A program made the translations under genes and the position numbers. Below are positions 10,873 through 20,326 of a stretch of DNA of 64,000 bases, piece by piece (position 1 is the stretch's first letter; every line of letters starts with the position of its first letter). Source of the DNA: Akanthomyces muscarius (Eukaryota; Ascomycota; Sordariomycetes; Hypocreales; Cordycipitaceae); NCBI RefSeq assembly GCF_028009165.1, contig NC_079243.1, positions 186,001 to 250,000 on the forward strand, given 5' to 3'. Under the pieces are notes generated by a model. The model did no database searches and was not told the origin of the DNA. It saw only the letters and a list, made by a program, of their open reading frames with translations.

Positions 10873-11207
10873 GACTAGACGTCACGCCGTTGTGGCTATC
10901 CATGATTTTGCCTGGGTGGTAGTTCTAAATGTTGTTTGATTCTGCCAGATATCAATGGCCAACTGCCATGTCGGCGTTTGTCAACTCTGAGGCAACCAAG
11001 TGCAGAGCGTTGCTGACTTAGACAGTGGAAGATGTAATTATTTATTACTACACTGTTTAGAAGCAGAAGAAATTCCCCAAGTCAGCGCACACACGAAAGG
11101 TATTGCTGACAGGTGACGTGCAGAATTTGGGACGTAGTTGTGGTGATTCAAAACTATCTGATACGCAACAGGTCAGGACGTGATCCGCCGAGCACCCATG
11201 TTTGTTG
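10873..11207. other. Intergenic, nothing recognised
   Basis: Short spacer between the white-collar pseudogene and the 3' end of the PAP2 gene. No supported coding or structural feature was seen. Confidence 0.5.
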
Positions 11208-12377
11208 TCATACAGTACTATCTTGATGATTGATTCCACCGTTATGAAAATTGTCTTGCATGTCGTGCACAGATGCTACACTTGTTCTGCGCTGGTGGTA
11301 TACCTTCTTGGGTGCTGAGAACCCTCCATTGCCAATGCCAGTCCAAAATGCCTTGTCCTTGTTGCGCGGTCCCCACGCCCAGCCGGCGCCTCGTCTCACG
11401 GGAAGGTGATATTGCCGGAAGCCTAGAATAGATGATATGGTGCCAATTAAGAAACCAAAGATGATGTCGAAGCCGTGATGTTGAAAGTCGGACCATCTCG
11501 AAGAGGAGATGAATACTGCCGTGCCAAGAGGGATAAGCACGATGAATAAGGCATAGAGTGGAGCAGCAGCAGCTTGGCGCCGAATGGAAAAGCCAGAATT
11601 GCCACTTGTTTTCTGTCTAGCTGCGACATTGGCCTCGTCGTTCGTCTCGGTGGCAGGAGAACTGGATTGGACATCTATGCCAGAACTGAATCGTGACGGA
11701 AACGCCGTTTGAGATGCGTCATCATTGCTGTCCGTACTTAGAGACAGGCTGAAGGTACAGGAGCGTAGCTTAGCGGCCAGTATTAAGCAAAGGTAGACTA
11801 ATCCCGCAGCAGAGACTGAGGAGTGGCCCGATGGAAAACTGCGGAAGCCTTCATCGACGACACTCTTATCCGAGTTGGTGCAAATACCGGGATACACCAG
11901 CTGGCCATTATTTGGCGCATCTGCCATCTTGCCGACAATGTACTGAGCTGCATGGGCATAGTCTGGCTGGCAGCGTTCGAGAAAATTGGGCCGCGGCTTG
12001 CCAAACAGGTTTTTCATGCCGCTGGTAAAGAACCAGGCTATGACGAGAGACAGTGCCAGACCGAGCCATCCAACGTGCCACTCCCACAGCCTGCGTCTCC
12101 ATATGTGCGCTCGAGGGATTCCGGCTGTTGCAGTCAGTCCTGGTACAACCAGCATGGAAATGATGAAGATGATGACGGCCGGGGCGATAAGGGAGACAAC
12201 AAAGAGCACGGCTAGTGAAATGGTATCATGGCCGAGGTAGGGGAGGCCGATATTTGGTTCTTGGAGATTGATTGGGCGTCGGTTTGGGGTGATGTTGCCC
12301 ACCGCGTAACCTACGCCTGCGAAGATGATTAGGATGGCCCAGTCGACAACGTACGAAGCAATGAGCATTATCGACAT
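11208..12377 (-). CDS. PAP2-family lipid phosphate phosphatase
   Basis: 389 aa with about six membrane segments. The three phosphatase signatures of the PAP2/LPP family are present: KPRPN in LFGKPRPNFLERC, PSGHSS in FRSFPSGHSSVSAAG, and SRWSDFQHHGFDI. These carry the conserved Arg and His residues that act through a phosphohistidine intermediate. Known relatives dephosphorylate phosphatidic acid or diacylglycerol pyrophosphate. A Ser/Asn-rich hydrophilic insert lies between the second and third signatures, and a long polar tail ends the protein. No intron is needed. A second gene of the same layout sits at 40035-41201 on the other strand. Confidence 0.9.
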   Translation of the reverse strand: MSIMLIASYVVDWAILIIFAGVGYAVGNITPNRRPINLQEPNIGLPYLGHDTISLAVLFVVSLIAPAVIIFIISMLVVPGLTATAGIPRAHIWRRRLWEWHVGWLGLALSLVIAWFFTSGMKNLFGKPRPNFLERCQPDYAHAAQYIVGKMADAPNNGQLVYPGICTNSDKSVVDEGFRSFPSGHSSVSAAGLVYLCLILAAKLRSCTFSLSLSTDSNDDASQTAFPSRFSSGIDVQSSSPATETNDEANVAARQKTSGNSGFSIRRQAAAAPLYALFIVLIPLGTAVFISSSRWSDFQHHGFDIIFGFLIGTISSILGFRQYHLPVRRGAGWAWGPRNKDKAFWTGIGNGGFSAPKKVYHQRRTSVASVHDMQDNFHNGGINHQDSTV

Positions 12378-12623
12378 CGTGGTATCTGCTCTAGTGCATC
12401 GTCCGAGCTGCTCAAGCTACTCTGGTTTACCAATAAACCGGAAATAGGTGTCGCGCCTTCAACTACTGATTCCATGTTTCGTAAGGTTTGTCAGATTTGT
12501 TCTAGCACAATGCTATGTATGCAAGGGTAGGTGACATTTCAATGGCTCAGCTTAAAATGGAGTTTCTGTAACGAGTGGATTGAAGGATTATTCCAGAGTC
12601 GATTAACGCGGTCGCCACTTGCT
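12378..12623. other. Spacer between PAP2 and TLC genes
   Basis: Holds the upstream region of the PAP2 gene and the 3' flank of the TLC gene, which is also on the minus strand. No further feature is seen. Confidence 0.4.
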
Positions 12624-13575
12624 TCACACGCTTGTCTGGCTTTCCCTTGAAGACGGATAGTTTTCCTGACCCTTCTTGTATTTTGTCTGTTCGGCTTTTG
12701 CCATCTTGTAGAAGATCCACGCACCCCAGAGCTGGGCTACAGAGAACAGCATGTGAAGAAAGGGAGTGGCAATCTTGAGAGACATAGACCACTTCTCCCA
12801 CAGCGAGCCAAAGAGGAACATGACGATCGCGGTCTCGACAGTTGTGCCAACAACCTCCAAAAGTGCCGTGGCGTAGAATACTCGAGCCAGAAGCTGATGG
12901 TCACTGACGTGAACTCGATAGTAAATCATGGCCAAATGGGGCCGAAGCTCCGCGACCACGTCGAACGCACCTGCAAAATTGTTACCATAAGGGCTTCTGT
13001 CCTCTGGCAGACCCAACTGGCTCCCACTCACCCCAGATAAAGCACAATATGAACTCGTAAACAGCATCTTTCTCGTGGTTGAAGTTGATGCTCATCGCGA
13101 TTGCAGACTGAGCAATTACGATGGCGCCGATATGGTGAGCGTAGCTGATGATGGAGACCTTGTCGCGATAAAATAACTCGAAGATGTACATGCCGGTAAA
13201 TAGTTGCGACGAGACAATCATCATGTCTCCGAGGGTGACAATCGAGTCTGGTGCGTATGGAGTATGTGGTGTTTTGCCGGCACCGGTGATCGCCAGGAGC
13301 GGATAACCGCAGAGGACGATGAGAAGGATTTTGGTGCCGGCTGCGACATGGTGGTTTGTGAGGCTGCGTATTTGGGTGCCTGTCAAGCCGCGGAGGGTGT
13401 TACGAGAGTACAGTTTCGGGATGAGGAAGTCGAGAATGTAAATGCAGATCGCGGCAATGATGCAGCAAGTGACGGTCAAAATCAAACCCAAAAATGGTGC
13501 AATGGAAGAAATAGCCTCGTTGATGAGTTCACCCAAATGCAGCTTGCTGCCGCCATGATGTGGTTTCACGACCAT
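12624..13575 (-). CDS. TLC-domain membrane protein (two exons)
   Basis: Predicted exons are 13575-13032 and 12970-12624, joined across a 61-nt intron (GTGAGT ... TTTTGCAG), giving 296 aa. The start is the ATG in ACCATGG; the frame is open further upstream but has no ATG. At least six hydrophobic segments are seen. The central FTGMYIFELFYRDKV followed by AHHIGAIVIAQSAI matches the TRAM/LAG1/CLN8 pattern of E-L-x-x-R and a conserved His pair. After splicing, exon 2 reads GAFDVVAELRPHLAMIYYRV, typical of the C-terminal half. The family includes lipid-sensing and ceramide-related proteins, but the substrate here is unknown. A broken near-identical copy lies at 53780-54458. Confidence 0.8.
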
Positions 13576-13817
13576 GGTTGCATGCCGAGAGATATTTCCA
13601 GACTCAACAAGTGAACAGGGCGTAGAAGTAGAATCAAGAAACAAATGAGTACGAGGTGACGTGAGTTTTGGCTGAAAGTGGCGGCTCTAGAGCGTCGAGT
13701 TCTGCTAACAGAAGGCGTTCCTGGCAAGCCACGATCAAGGCCCAGGATGGGCAAGGGACAGGCCAAGCGGCGAAAGAGTGTGTGAAGTTGAAGACGATAT
13801 ATAAATTAGAAAAGACA

Positions 13818-14474
13818 TTATAGTGCTTCTCGAAGTACATACAAAGCAACACAACCGCCCGAGAGCCATTTCATGCAACGTATGAGCGAAGTATATTGTC
13901 CAGTAGCAGCACCAGACTTGGTCGGCGAGGCCTGGCCCGGCAACGACGACGAGCTCGTCGTCGGTGCACCACCACCGTTGCCAGAAACTGTGGCGGTGGT
14001 GCTGCCGGCACCGACTTTGCTAGCGCACCAATTCGTCCCGTCCGCCGAGACGGCAGACCAGAAGCTAGAGCCCACAGACGCGGCACCTAGCGCGTAGCAA
14101 GCCGCCTCGGCACTGTCCCATCGCGCCACGTTGGGGTTGCCGTTGCCGTCGTAACAGAGACACTGGGCCTTGGTGTCGCCGTTGCCGTTGACAAAGGCCG
14201 CTGATGACGCCGATGCGCAGCTCTGCAGAATGGAGGTCAATGTCGCGCAGGGCACGGGAAGCTGCACCGCGGAGGTGACGGAGTCTCCGCCGCCGCTGCC
14301 GCCGCCCTTCTGAAGGGCGCTAAAGCACGCGTTGGGGTCCTGGGCCGTGCAGCAGTGGGAGATTTGCGCTGGAAAGGGGACAAAGGCAGATGGGCCAGAC
14401 TGCTGGCAGCCACCCCAGCTGTAAGGGACCCCCGTGCAGAATCTAGCAACACAATCTGCCGACATCATCAGCAT
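13818..14474 (-). CDS. Cys-rich, Ser/Thr-tailed surface-type protein
   Basis: A 218-aa frame. The N-terminal half has many Cys (FCTGVPYSWGGCQQ, SHCCTAQDPNACF, SCASASSAAF, AQCLCYDGNG), followed by WDSAEAACYALG and DGTNWCASKV. The C-terminal part is a Ser/Thr/Gly-rich linker and a moderately hydrophobic end. This looks like a secreted or GPI-type wall protein, with the Cys spacing of small fungal surface proteins but not a clear CFEM domain. The annotated N-terminus (MLMMSADC) is not a good signal peptide. The sequence TTGCTAG just before ATTCTGCACG could be a 3' splice site, so a signal exon may lie upstream; I could not find it. A 5'-truncated copy is at 51145-51552. Confidence 0.55.
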   Translation of the reverse strand: MLMMSADCVARFCTGVPYSWGGCQQSGPSAFVPFPAQISHCCTAQDPNACFSALQKGGGSGGGDSVTSAVQLPVPCATLTSILQSCASASSAAFVNGNGDTKAQCLCYDGNGNPNVARWDSAEAACYALGAASVGSSFWSAVSADGTNWCASKVGAGSTTATVSGNGGGAPTTSSSSLPGQASPTKSGAATGQYTSLIRCMKWLSGGCVALYVLREAL

Positions 14475-15049
14475 TCTCGTATCATGAGACCCTATTCTGG
14501 GTAGTCGGGAGACAGGCGGGCCTACCTAGCTGTGTGTTGGCAAAGTTGCATGTTTTTAGTAAACTATTGCAATAGTTTTCCTTCTGAAGAGCGTTGAAGC
14601 TCATACTGTTTCTTGAGCTTTGAGAAGCTGCGGCGACCTGTAGTTGTAGATGGTAAAGTTTTTTTAGCCTCGCCAATTGACCATGAGCAGCTTATTTTAA
14701 ACATTCAGGATGCGCAAACTTTTCTTTTGTTATTCAGCTGTGCTCACTCTAGTCATGCGTCGTCGACGCAGGAGGCTGAGGATGTATTTTCAGCGTGGCG
14801 TTCAACTATCGGTCAGTAGTGCAGCGCCAAAGAATCGCCCGCAAAAGGCCCCACAAAGTATCGTGTAAAGCATAGTTTTAAAATTAAAAAGTGGCAGGGC
14901 TGGTGCCGTTTAGCCGATTCTGACACAGTACGGCTGCTCATGTACGACAATCCTGCGATGGCTACTCAGTACATTTTGTCAATATTTCTATACTTCTAAT
15001 CAAGCATAACACAGCTATCATTACGAGGGACTGTCTGATGATGGTTTGG
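14475..15049. other. Intergenic, nothing recognised
   Basis: No gene could be supported. If the Cys-rich gene has a signal-peptide exon it should lie in the right-hand part of this stretch, but no ATG with a hydrophobic run and a donor site was found. Confidence 0.4.
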
Positions 15050-15650
15050 TTCTAAGCATAAGATATCTCCAGCAGTCTGAACAGGCAGACATGGAACATC
15101 AAGACTGGGTCAAGGAGGCGAATAATTGGCCCTTGTCGCTCCAACAGCTGTTGTGAGCATTATTTTAGAAGATCGTCAGACGCGTGTAAGCGAGCTGCTC
15201 CCTTGTTTGCGATATTCCAAGAGCGTCATTGACTACTTCTTGGCGCATCTCGTCTTTGCGAAAAAGATGAAAGAATTTTCACAGAAGCAATCAACTTCTG
15301 AGTGCTGCCAATGTCCGTGAATCAGCTGTGCAACATCACGTCACGCGAGTTTGCGGCCAATCTGTGGGAGGCTTCCGTACTCCTCAATTGGTACCCTGAG
15401 CCTCAGCCAAGGCGGCGGCTGGGACCCGAGACGTGAATGCGTAGGGATCACTACGCGCCCTGTGTACACCGCAAGCAGCCAATTCCGGCATAATGCTCAC
15501 CCACGCCTTGACCACGGCTGCTTCGTGAACGAACGCACCAACGCAGTGATAGAATCAGGCTTTGACGAGTTAGTAAGGAAAAATGTATGGATTGGGGAAA
15601 AACTTGTATTCTTCAAGAATATCTACTGTCGTTTCTGAAAAACGTATGTG
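15050..15650 (+). pseudogene. Possible pogo/Fot-type transposase remnant
   Basis: Short plus-strand pieces resemble parts of fungal pogo-family transposases. At 15090-15150 is a segment reading QDWVKEANNWPLSLQQL. At 15435-15510 is VGITTRPVYTASSQFRHN, like the region before the first catalytic Asp. Stops and frame changes occur between them. The assignment is weak. Confidence 0.3.
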
Positions 15651-16073
15651 CGGCTGTGGCAATGGCATAAACGCGAATGAATTCCAGTAGGGAGACCTCC
15701 CAACCATTTAATGCCGATGCAAATGAGGCTCCCGCCTGAAACAGGGAAATAGATTGCCTCACGCACTGACAAGTTACGACCGGCATTGTCTCTTCTCCGC
15801 TCTCGTAGGTTGCGTTTCCGCCTCTCGAGCAACGGTGGCCCGGTAGGACGCTGTTTTAGTGCCATATAGTTGTCGGATAACTCTGCCTCTGTTGAAAAAG
15901 CAAGCAGACTTGACGTAATTGCTGGATGTCATAAGCTCATGGATATCAGAGGTTGGAAGGCTGGCCAGCCTCCCTGACTTCGTCAGGTGGCTGGGACGCC
16001 TTCTTCAAACTAAGATAAATGACGTGAACCCGTCTAGCAGATCAGGAGGACAAGCTTTTCAACAACAAGAGAA
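15651..16073. other. Intergenic, nothing recognised
   Basis: Spacer between transposon remnants. No terminal inverted repeat was confirmed for either neighbour. Confidence 0.4.
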
Positions 16074-16640
16074 TCAATGACAGCTAACTGCCTCACATAA
16101 CGTGACAATAGTTGGCCAAGCACAGCTCGTAAGTATGGGGAGAACTACCATAGCGCGTCGTGAGCTCAAGCGATGATTTCGCTTGGCAGCAGGAGCTGGA
16201 AGGTAGATTTTCTCCGCCTGATATCCCTGGTGCGGCAAGCGCATCGCTGTTCCAAAGAGAGGGTGTACAAGGAACACCCCGTGGCAAGATTTCCCTGTCC
16301 CGCGGTAGCATCTTGGTTCTTCACAACACAATGGTCGCGATATGGAGCAGGGCAGTATATAGGAGTTGCCCACGCGGAGTCTATCTCCATTAGTCCTTTC
16401 CCCAGAACATCCACGGGCGCTTCTCCTGGCCAGCAAAGCTGCCCTAAAGCATCCATCCACGCTTCCTTTGGTACCTCTCAAAAACACACGTTCGATCGTA
16501 TTCCTCGCCGGCTCCTCTGGCCACCAGGACCTGCCTGTAGGTGCCGCCAGCCACCCACTTCTCGTCAGTCCATAGGATATCACTCCATTGGTCAATAGAC
16601 CAGTCCTTATGTGCCTCAGCGAAGGCCTTCCTCTTCAACC
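16074..16640 (-). pseudogene. Tc1/mariner-type transposase remnant
   Basis: Read on the minus strand from 16640: FAEAHKDWSIDQWSDILWTD, EKWVAGG and EEYDRTCVFERYQRKRGWML, the segment around the first catalytic Asp of fungal Tc1-type DDE transposases. Frame changes follow within 200 bp and no N-terminal DNA-binding region is readable. The LINE array at 16997 inserted close to the 5' end of this remnant. Confidence 0.65.
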
Positions 16641-16981
16641 TATTAGCTTCTGAGATAGAAGGCTTCCGGCGGGCTATCTATGATCGCTAGACACAATGGC
16701 TCCCATTCTAGGTGGGCATGCCGGGCGTGCCCTGAGGCTCGTTCACGTTCTCACCCGAGGCTTCCAAAACGGCCCTCCAAAGTCTCCTCCTATAGTAGCA
16801 GTTGCGCGCCAAGCAAGACAGACCTGTCCCTGCTTACTTGGCAAATTGTGCTAATAGCAGCTTCCGTCGGCGGAGAGCTACTTGTGCTGCGGTGCAGCTT
16901 CCTTGTGTTTCCTAAACCCATGCTGGCTGTCGCAGCTGGTCCGCTCACGGACCTACCCTGCATCGGCAGTCACGTGCCCAC

Positions 16982-16996
16982 GCGTTGGACTCTGCG
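16982..16996. repeat. Left copy of 15-bp direct repeat flanking the LINE array
   Basis: GCGTTGGACTCTGCG, repeated exactly at 27851-27865. It fits a target-site duplication made by the first non-LTR insertion, with all three LINE copies lying between the two repeats. Confidence 0.8.
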
Positions 16997-18030
16997 CAAC
17001 CTTCCTCTTACATCTACACTGGTACCCACCTTTGTAGACAAACTTTTCGCAACCTTCCTCCTACATCTACACTGGTACCCACCTTTGTAGAGTAAAATTC
17101 AGTTGCGAAGCATGGCGCGACGCTACCTACAGACGACCATCTGCCATCTGTCTCGTACAGGAAAAGACAGATGAAGAAGCAGATAACAATCGATCACCAA
17201 GCCTGGTGGGCATCGGTTGAGAGAACGGAGTATCAGAAGTTCGGACTTAGTGCCGAGCTGAAGAAACTTCCAGAACTCAAACTCCCCCGCCGCGTGCTTG
17301 GCTATCTCCTGACAGCACGATCACAACACGGCGACTTCGCGGAATACCACGAGAGATTCCATCCTGGACAAGCGACGCTGGAATGCCCTTGTGGGCGCCA
17401 GAAGTCACCCACCCACCTTTTCTACTGCAGGAAAATCCCGGGCCATCTCCGGGTTCGGCTCGCACCCGACCCAGAGACGGCGATAGGGAAATTCCTCGGT
17501 AGATCCTACAAAGCGTACGTGCGCATTGCTGACTTCTACTATTCGAAGATCAACAAGCGCACGTAGCACCGAGTAGGGCGTACAAGCCTGGCGCACTCTG
17601 TACAGTATCCAGCCCGAGTAGTTCACGCTACTCGTTAAACAACTTCTTTATTTCCTTTGTATTCGGCGACATACGCCACTGACAGCAGGGCTCCCGCTGG
17701 TCCCCGTATAAAGACCAGGAGACAACAGTTGTGGGTGCAACACGCCCGCGGTTGCAGCCACGGGCGCAGAACGCCAGCATCATCGTGATCCCGCTGACGG
17801 GTATCGATTCAGACAGATATATGCCATTGGGCGCGAAACTGCTACAGTTGGAGGATGATGACAAAAAAGTACTGCAGGGGCAACTAGGGAGAACATGGGC
17901 GCGGCGCGCGTTCTGTTGGTGGCCCACTTAGCGGGTGCGACTGTACATTTATCCGGAGAAGGCTCAATAGCACGTCCCAAAGCCTACTCTAGGGCGCCGA
18001 CAGACGTAAATAATCAAATCAAATCAAAGA
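16997..18030 (+). mobile_element. Truncated or internally deleted LINE copy (array unit 1)
   Basis: The frame at 17171-17566 is nearly identical to the last 130 residues of the full-length ORF2 (ELKKLPELKLPRR, CPCGRQKSPTHLFYCRKIPG). The 3' UTR also matches and ends in a repeated CAAAT tail at about 18010-18030. Homology to the full-length copy starts near 17103. Bases 16995-17100 instead hold almost two copies of a 53-bp unit that contains GACAAACTTTTCG, the same 13 bases that open the full-length copy. This could be a 5'-end remnant, making the copy internally deleted rather than merely 5'-truncated. Confidence 0.8.
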
Positions 18031-18112
18031 CAAACTTTTCGGCCACGCAGACGTACGACCAGTAGAAAATAGCACCCAGCGGACCGTCAGCGCTCTCGCG
18101 CAGCCGCAGGCC

Positions 18113-20326
18113 ATGGCGATTGTCCAATCGTCCAAGCCCGCGACCGGCGTGAGGGGCCGCCGACAGTTCCCGGAAGGCTTCCATCATGATGCTCAGACAG
18201 AGCTCATGAGAGGCGCCGCTCCAGTTACAACCCGCCCCTTTTTGCCCAGCAGCAGGCCAGTGCGTCGCCCGACAAGCGCCGCCAGAACTGGCCGCCAACG
18301 CCGACACCTCGGAAAAGACACCAACCCCAACGCCAATTACTACGGGATTCTCGCCGATGAAGAAGCCGACGAAGATGAAATTGTCGACACGCTCGATGCC
18401 TTAGACCTGGAATCCGAAACACGCAAAATCATTGCCAGAGAGAAGGAACGCATGGCAACCCGGGCCGATGTGCTGCGCACCTTTGCGGAATCCATCGCCG
18501 CCTGCGCAAGAAAATTCGACCATGGGTACGCCCATGCCGTCGCCAACGACTTCACCAGGTCCCTGCTGCACCACTGGAACCAGTTCCTCCACTCCGGAGA
18601 CACGGCAGGGTACAGCAAGGATCCCCCACTGATGAATTTACCAGTCAGACAGAAGCAAACTGCGGCCAGGCCGCCAACTGACAACCAGCTACCCCGCCCA
18701 AAAACAGTGAGTTTCGCAGAAGTCGCTACAGCAGGAGCACGTCAAACCCCGGGCGATGTGCGCATCGCTCCAGCTCGTAGACAGCCCATTGCCGCCAGTA
18801 ACTACACAGACCGCCGAATTTTGCTTCGCCTCAAAGCGGGTTCCAGCTTCTTCGAAAAGGACCCCTTTCAAATCCGAACCGCCATCTATGAGAAGCTTAC
18901 GCTCGGTGCCAATGACGTCCAGAAAATCACCAAGACAAATACAGGTTGGGCGGTCGCAGTGCGCAATGAAGAGATCCAGAAGAAATTATTGGAGTCACAA
19001 GAGCAATGGGGACCAAATGTGGACCTTACCATAGCAGAGAAGCAGGTGACATGGTTCACATACCTGATCAAAGATTTTCCAAGTGAATTACGCTCATATG
19101 ATGAGACCATCCTTGACTTCAACGCAATCATCAGCGAAGAAATCGTAGCCCAGACAGGCCAGACTCCTGTGCGATGGCGCCGCTCAGTCAAGCCTAGCAG
19201 TGACCCCACGAAGACAACTCTGATTATATCGTTCGAAAAGCCCGTACGGGGCACCTTTAGACTCCTCGGCCTAGGAGCGTATTCATTCCTCATGACAAAG
19301 CCCGAACGACTCGTGCAATGCCAGAACTGCTGGCAATTCCACCCACCTGTGCAGTGTACGGCGACGAAAACATGCCGAACCTGCGGTGTTCGTCACACCG
19401 AGCACGACACGGAAAGTTGCCAAACAACACCAAGATGTGCCAACTGCGATGGCCCCCACCACGCAGACTCCAGGCTGTGCTATGCACGGCCCAAGAAAGT
19501 TGGGGACACTTACCACAAACTCTCGAAGTCGCAGAGAATCCACGCTAGGAAACTCGGAGCAGATGACTACAGACGACAGAACATGGAAATGATGGCGGAG
19601 TCACTAGACAACCCGCAGGCGCCCAATGGGGACACGACAAACATCACCATGAACGAAGTTGACACAGAGATGGCGGACACAGCCGAGAGGAACGCCACCA
19701 CGACACCAGAGGAGGACTGCCTCCCTGCTCTTGGAGAAGATGAAAACATGGGAGACACGGAACAAGAACAACTACAGAACAATGAAGGGGTTCTGGAAGA
19801 AGATGTCGAATCAGGAAGGGCCGTAGAGGTACCGGATAGTCGAGAACAGCTAGAAGGAGGAGGAAACGAAGCCGAAAACACTGCTGAACAGGAAGCAACT
19901 GAGGAGGGACGAGAGGACGAGGGCAACAACAGCGAGGATGAGAACGATGAAGACGATAACGGAGACGACGACGAGGCTGCTCCTATGCAGCAGAGCCGCC
20001 AACAGGAGCAGCCAACAGCCTACCGGAGAAATATTTCGCGCACCACAATCATACATAGAATGGGAGTCTCAGAGATAAAAGCGCCCAGGGTACAGCTTTC
20101 CTCAAGGCCCACGTACCTGAAAAAGAAGTACATCAACGCAGATCTGGCTCGGCAAATCATCCCTTCCGAGACCACAAACCCTTCCAGTGATGCTCCGGTA
20201 GAACAGGAGATCCTCGTTCGAACATTACCCCGGCACTCTCCCCCGAGCAGCCCACCGCGGGAAGCTCGACGACGAGAAGAATCGCCACCGAAACGACGAA
20301 TGAGAACCCGGTCTACAGATGAGTAA
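18113..20326 (+). CDS. LINE ORF1 (gag-like RNA-binding protein)
   Basis: 737 aa. After a basic N-terminus and a central RNA-binding-like region (RRILLRLKAGSSFFEKDPF ... VRGTFRLLGLGAYSF) come zinc-knuckle clusters at about 400-465: CQNCWQFHPPVQC, CRTCGVRHTEHDTESC and CANCDGPHHADSRLC. The C-terminal third is strongly acidic, then basic. Its stop codon lies inside ATGAGTAA, so the ORF2 start overlaps it by 8 bp. This arrangement is typical of translation by termination and re-initiation. Confidence 0.9.
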   Translation: MAIVQSSKPATGVRGRRQFPEGFHHDAQTELMRGAAPVTTRPFLPSSRPVRRPTSAARTGRQRRHLGKDTNPNANYYGILADEEADEDEIVDTLDALDLESETRKIIAREKERMATRADVLRTFAESIAACARKFDHGYAHAVANDFTRSLLHHWNQFLHSGDTAGYSKDPPLMNLPVRQKQTAARPPTDNQLPRPKTVSFAEVATAGARQTPGDVRIAPARRQPIAASNYTDRRILLRLKAGSSFFEKDPFQIRTAIYEKLTLGANDVQKITKTNTGWAVAVRNEEIQKKLLESQEQWGPNVDLTIAEKQVTWFTYLIKDFPSELRSYDETILDFNAIISEEIVAQTGQTPVRWRRSVKPSSDPTKTTLIISFEKPVRGTFRLLGLGAYSFLMTKPERLVQCQNCWQFHPPVQCTATKTCRTCGVRHTEHDTESCQTTPRCANCDGPHHADSRLCYARPKKVGDTYHKLSKSQRIHARKLGADDYRRQNMEMMAESLDNPQAPNGDTTNITMNEVDTEMADTAERNATTTPEEDCLPALGEDENMGDTEQEQLQNNEGVLEEDVESGRAVEVPDSREQLEGGGNEAENTAEQEATEEGREDEGNNSEDENDEDDNGDDDEAAPMQQSRQQEQPTAYRRNISRTTIIHRMGVSEIKAPRVQLSSRPTYLKKKYINADLARQIIPSETTNPSSDAPVEQEILVRTLPRHSPPSSPPREARRREESPPKRRMRTRSTDE

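Noticed and set aside
12753..13614. Plus-strand frames opposite the TLC gene
   Set aside because: They are shadows of the minus-strand gene, whose splice sites and TLC motifs are clear.
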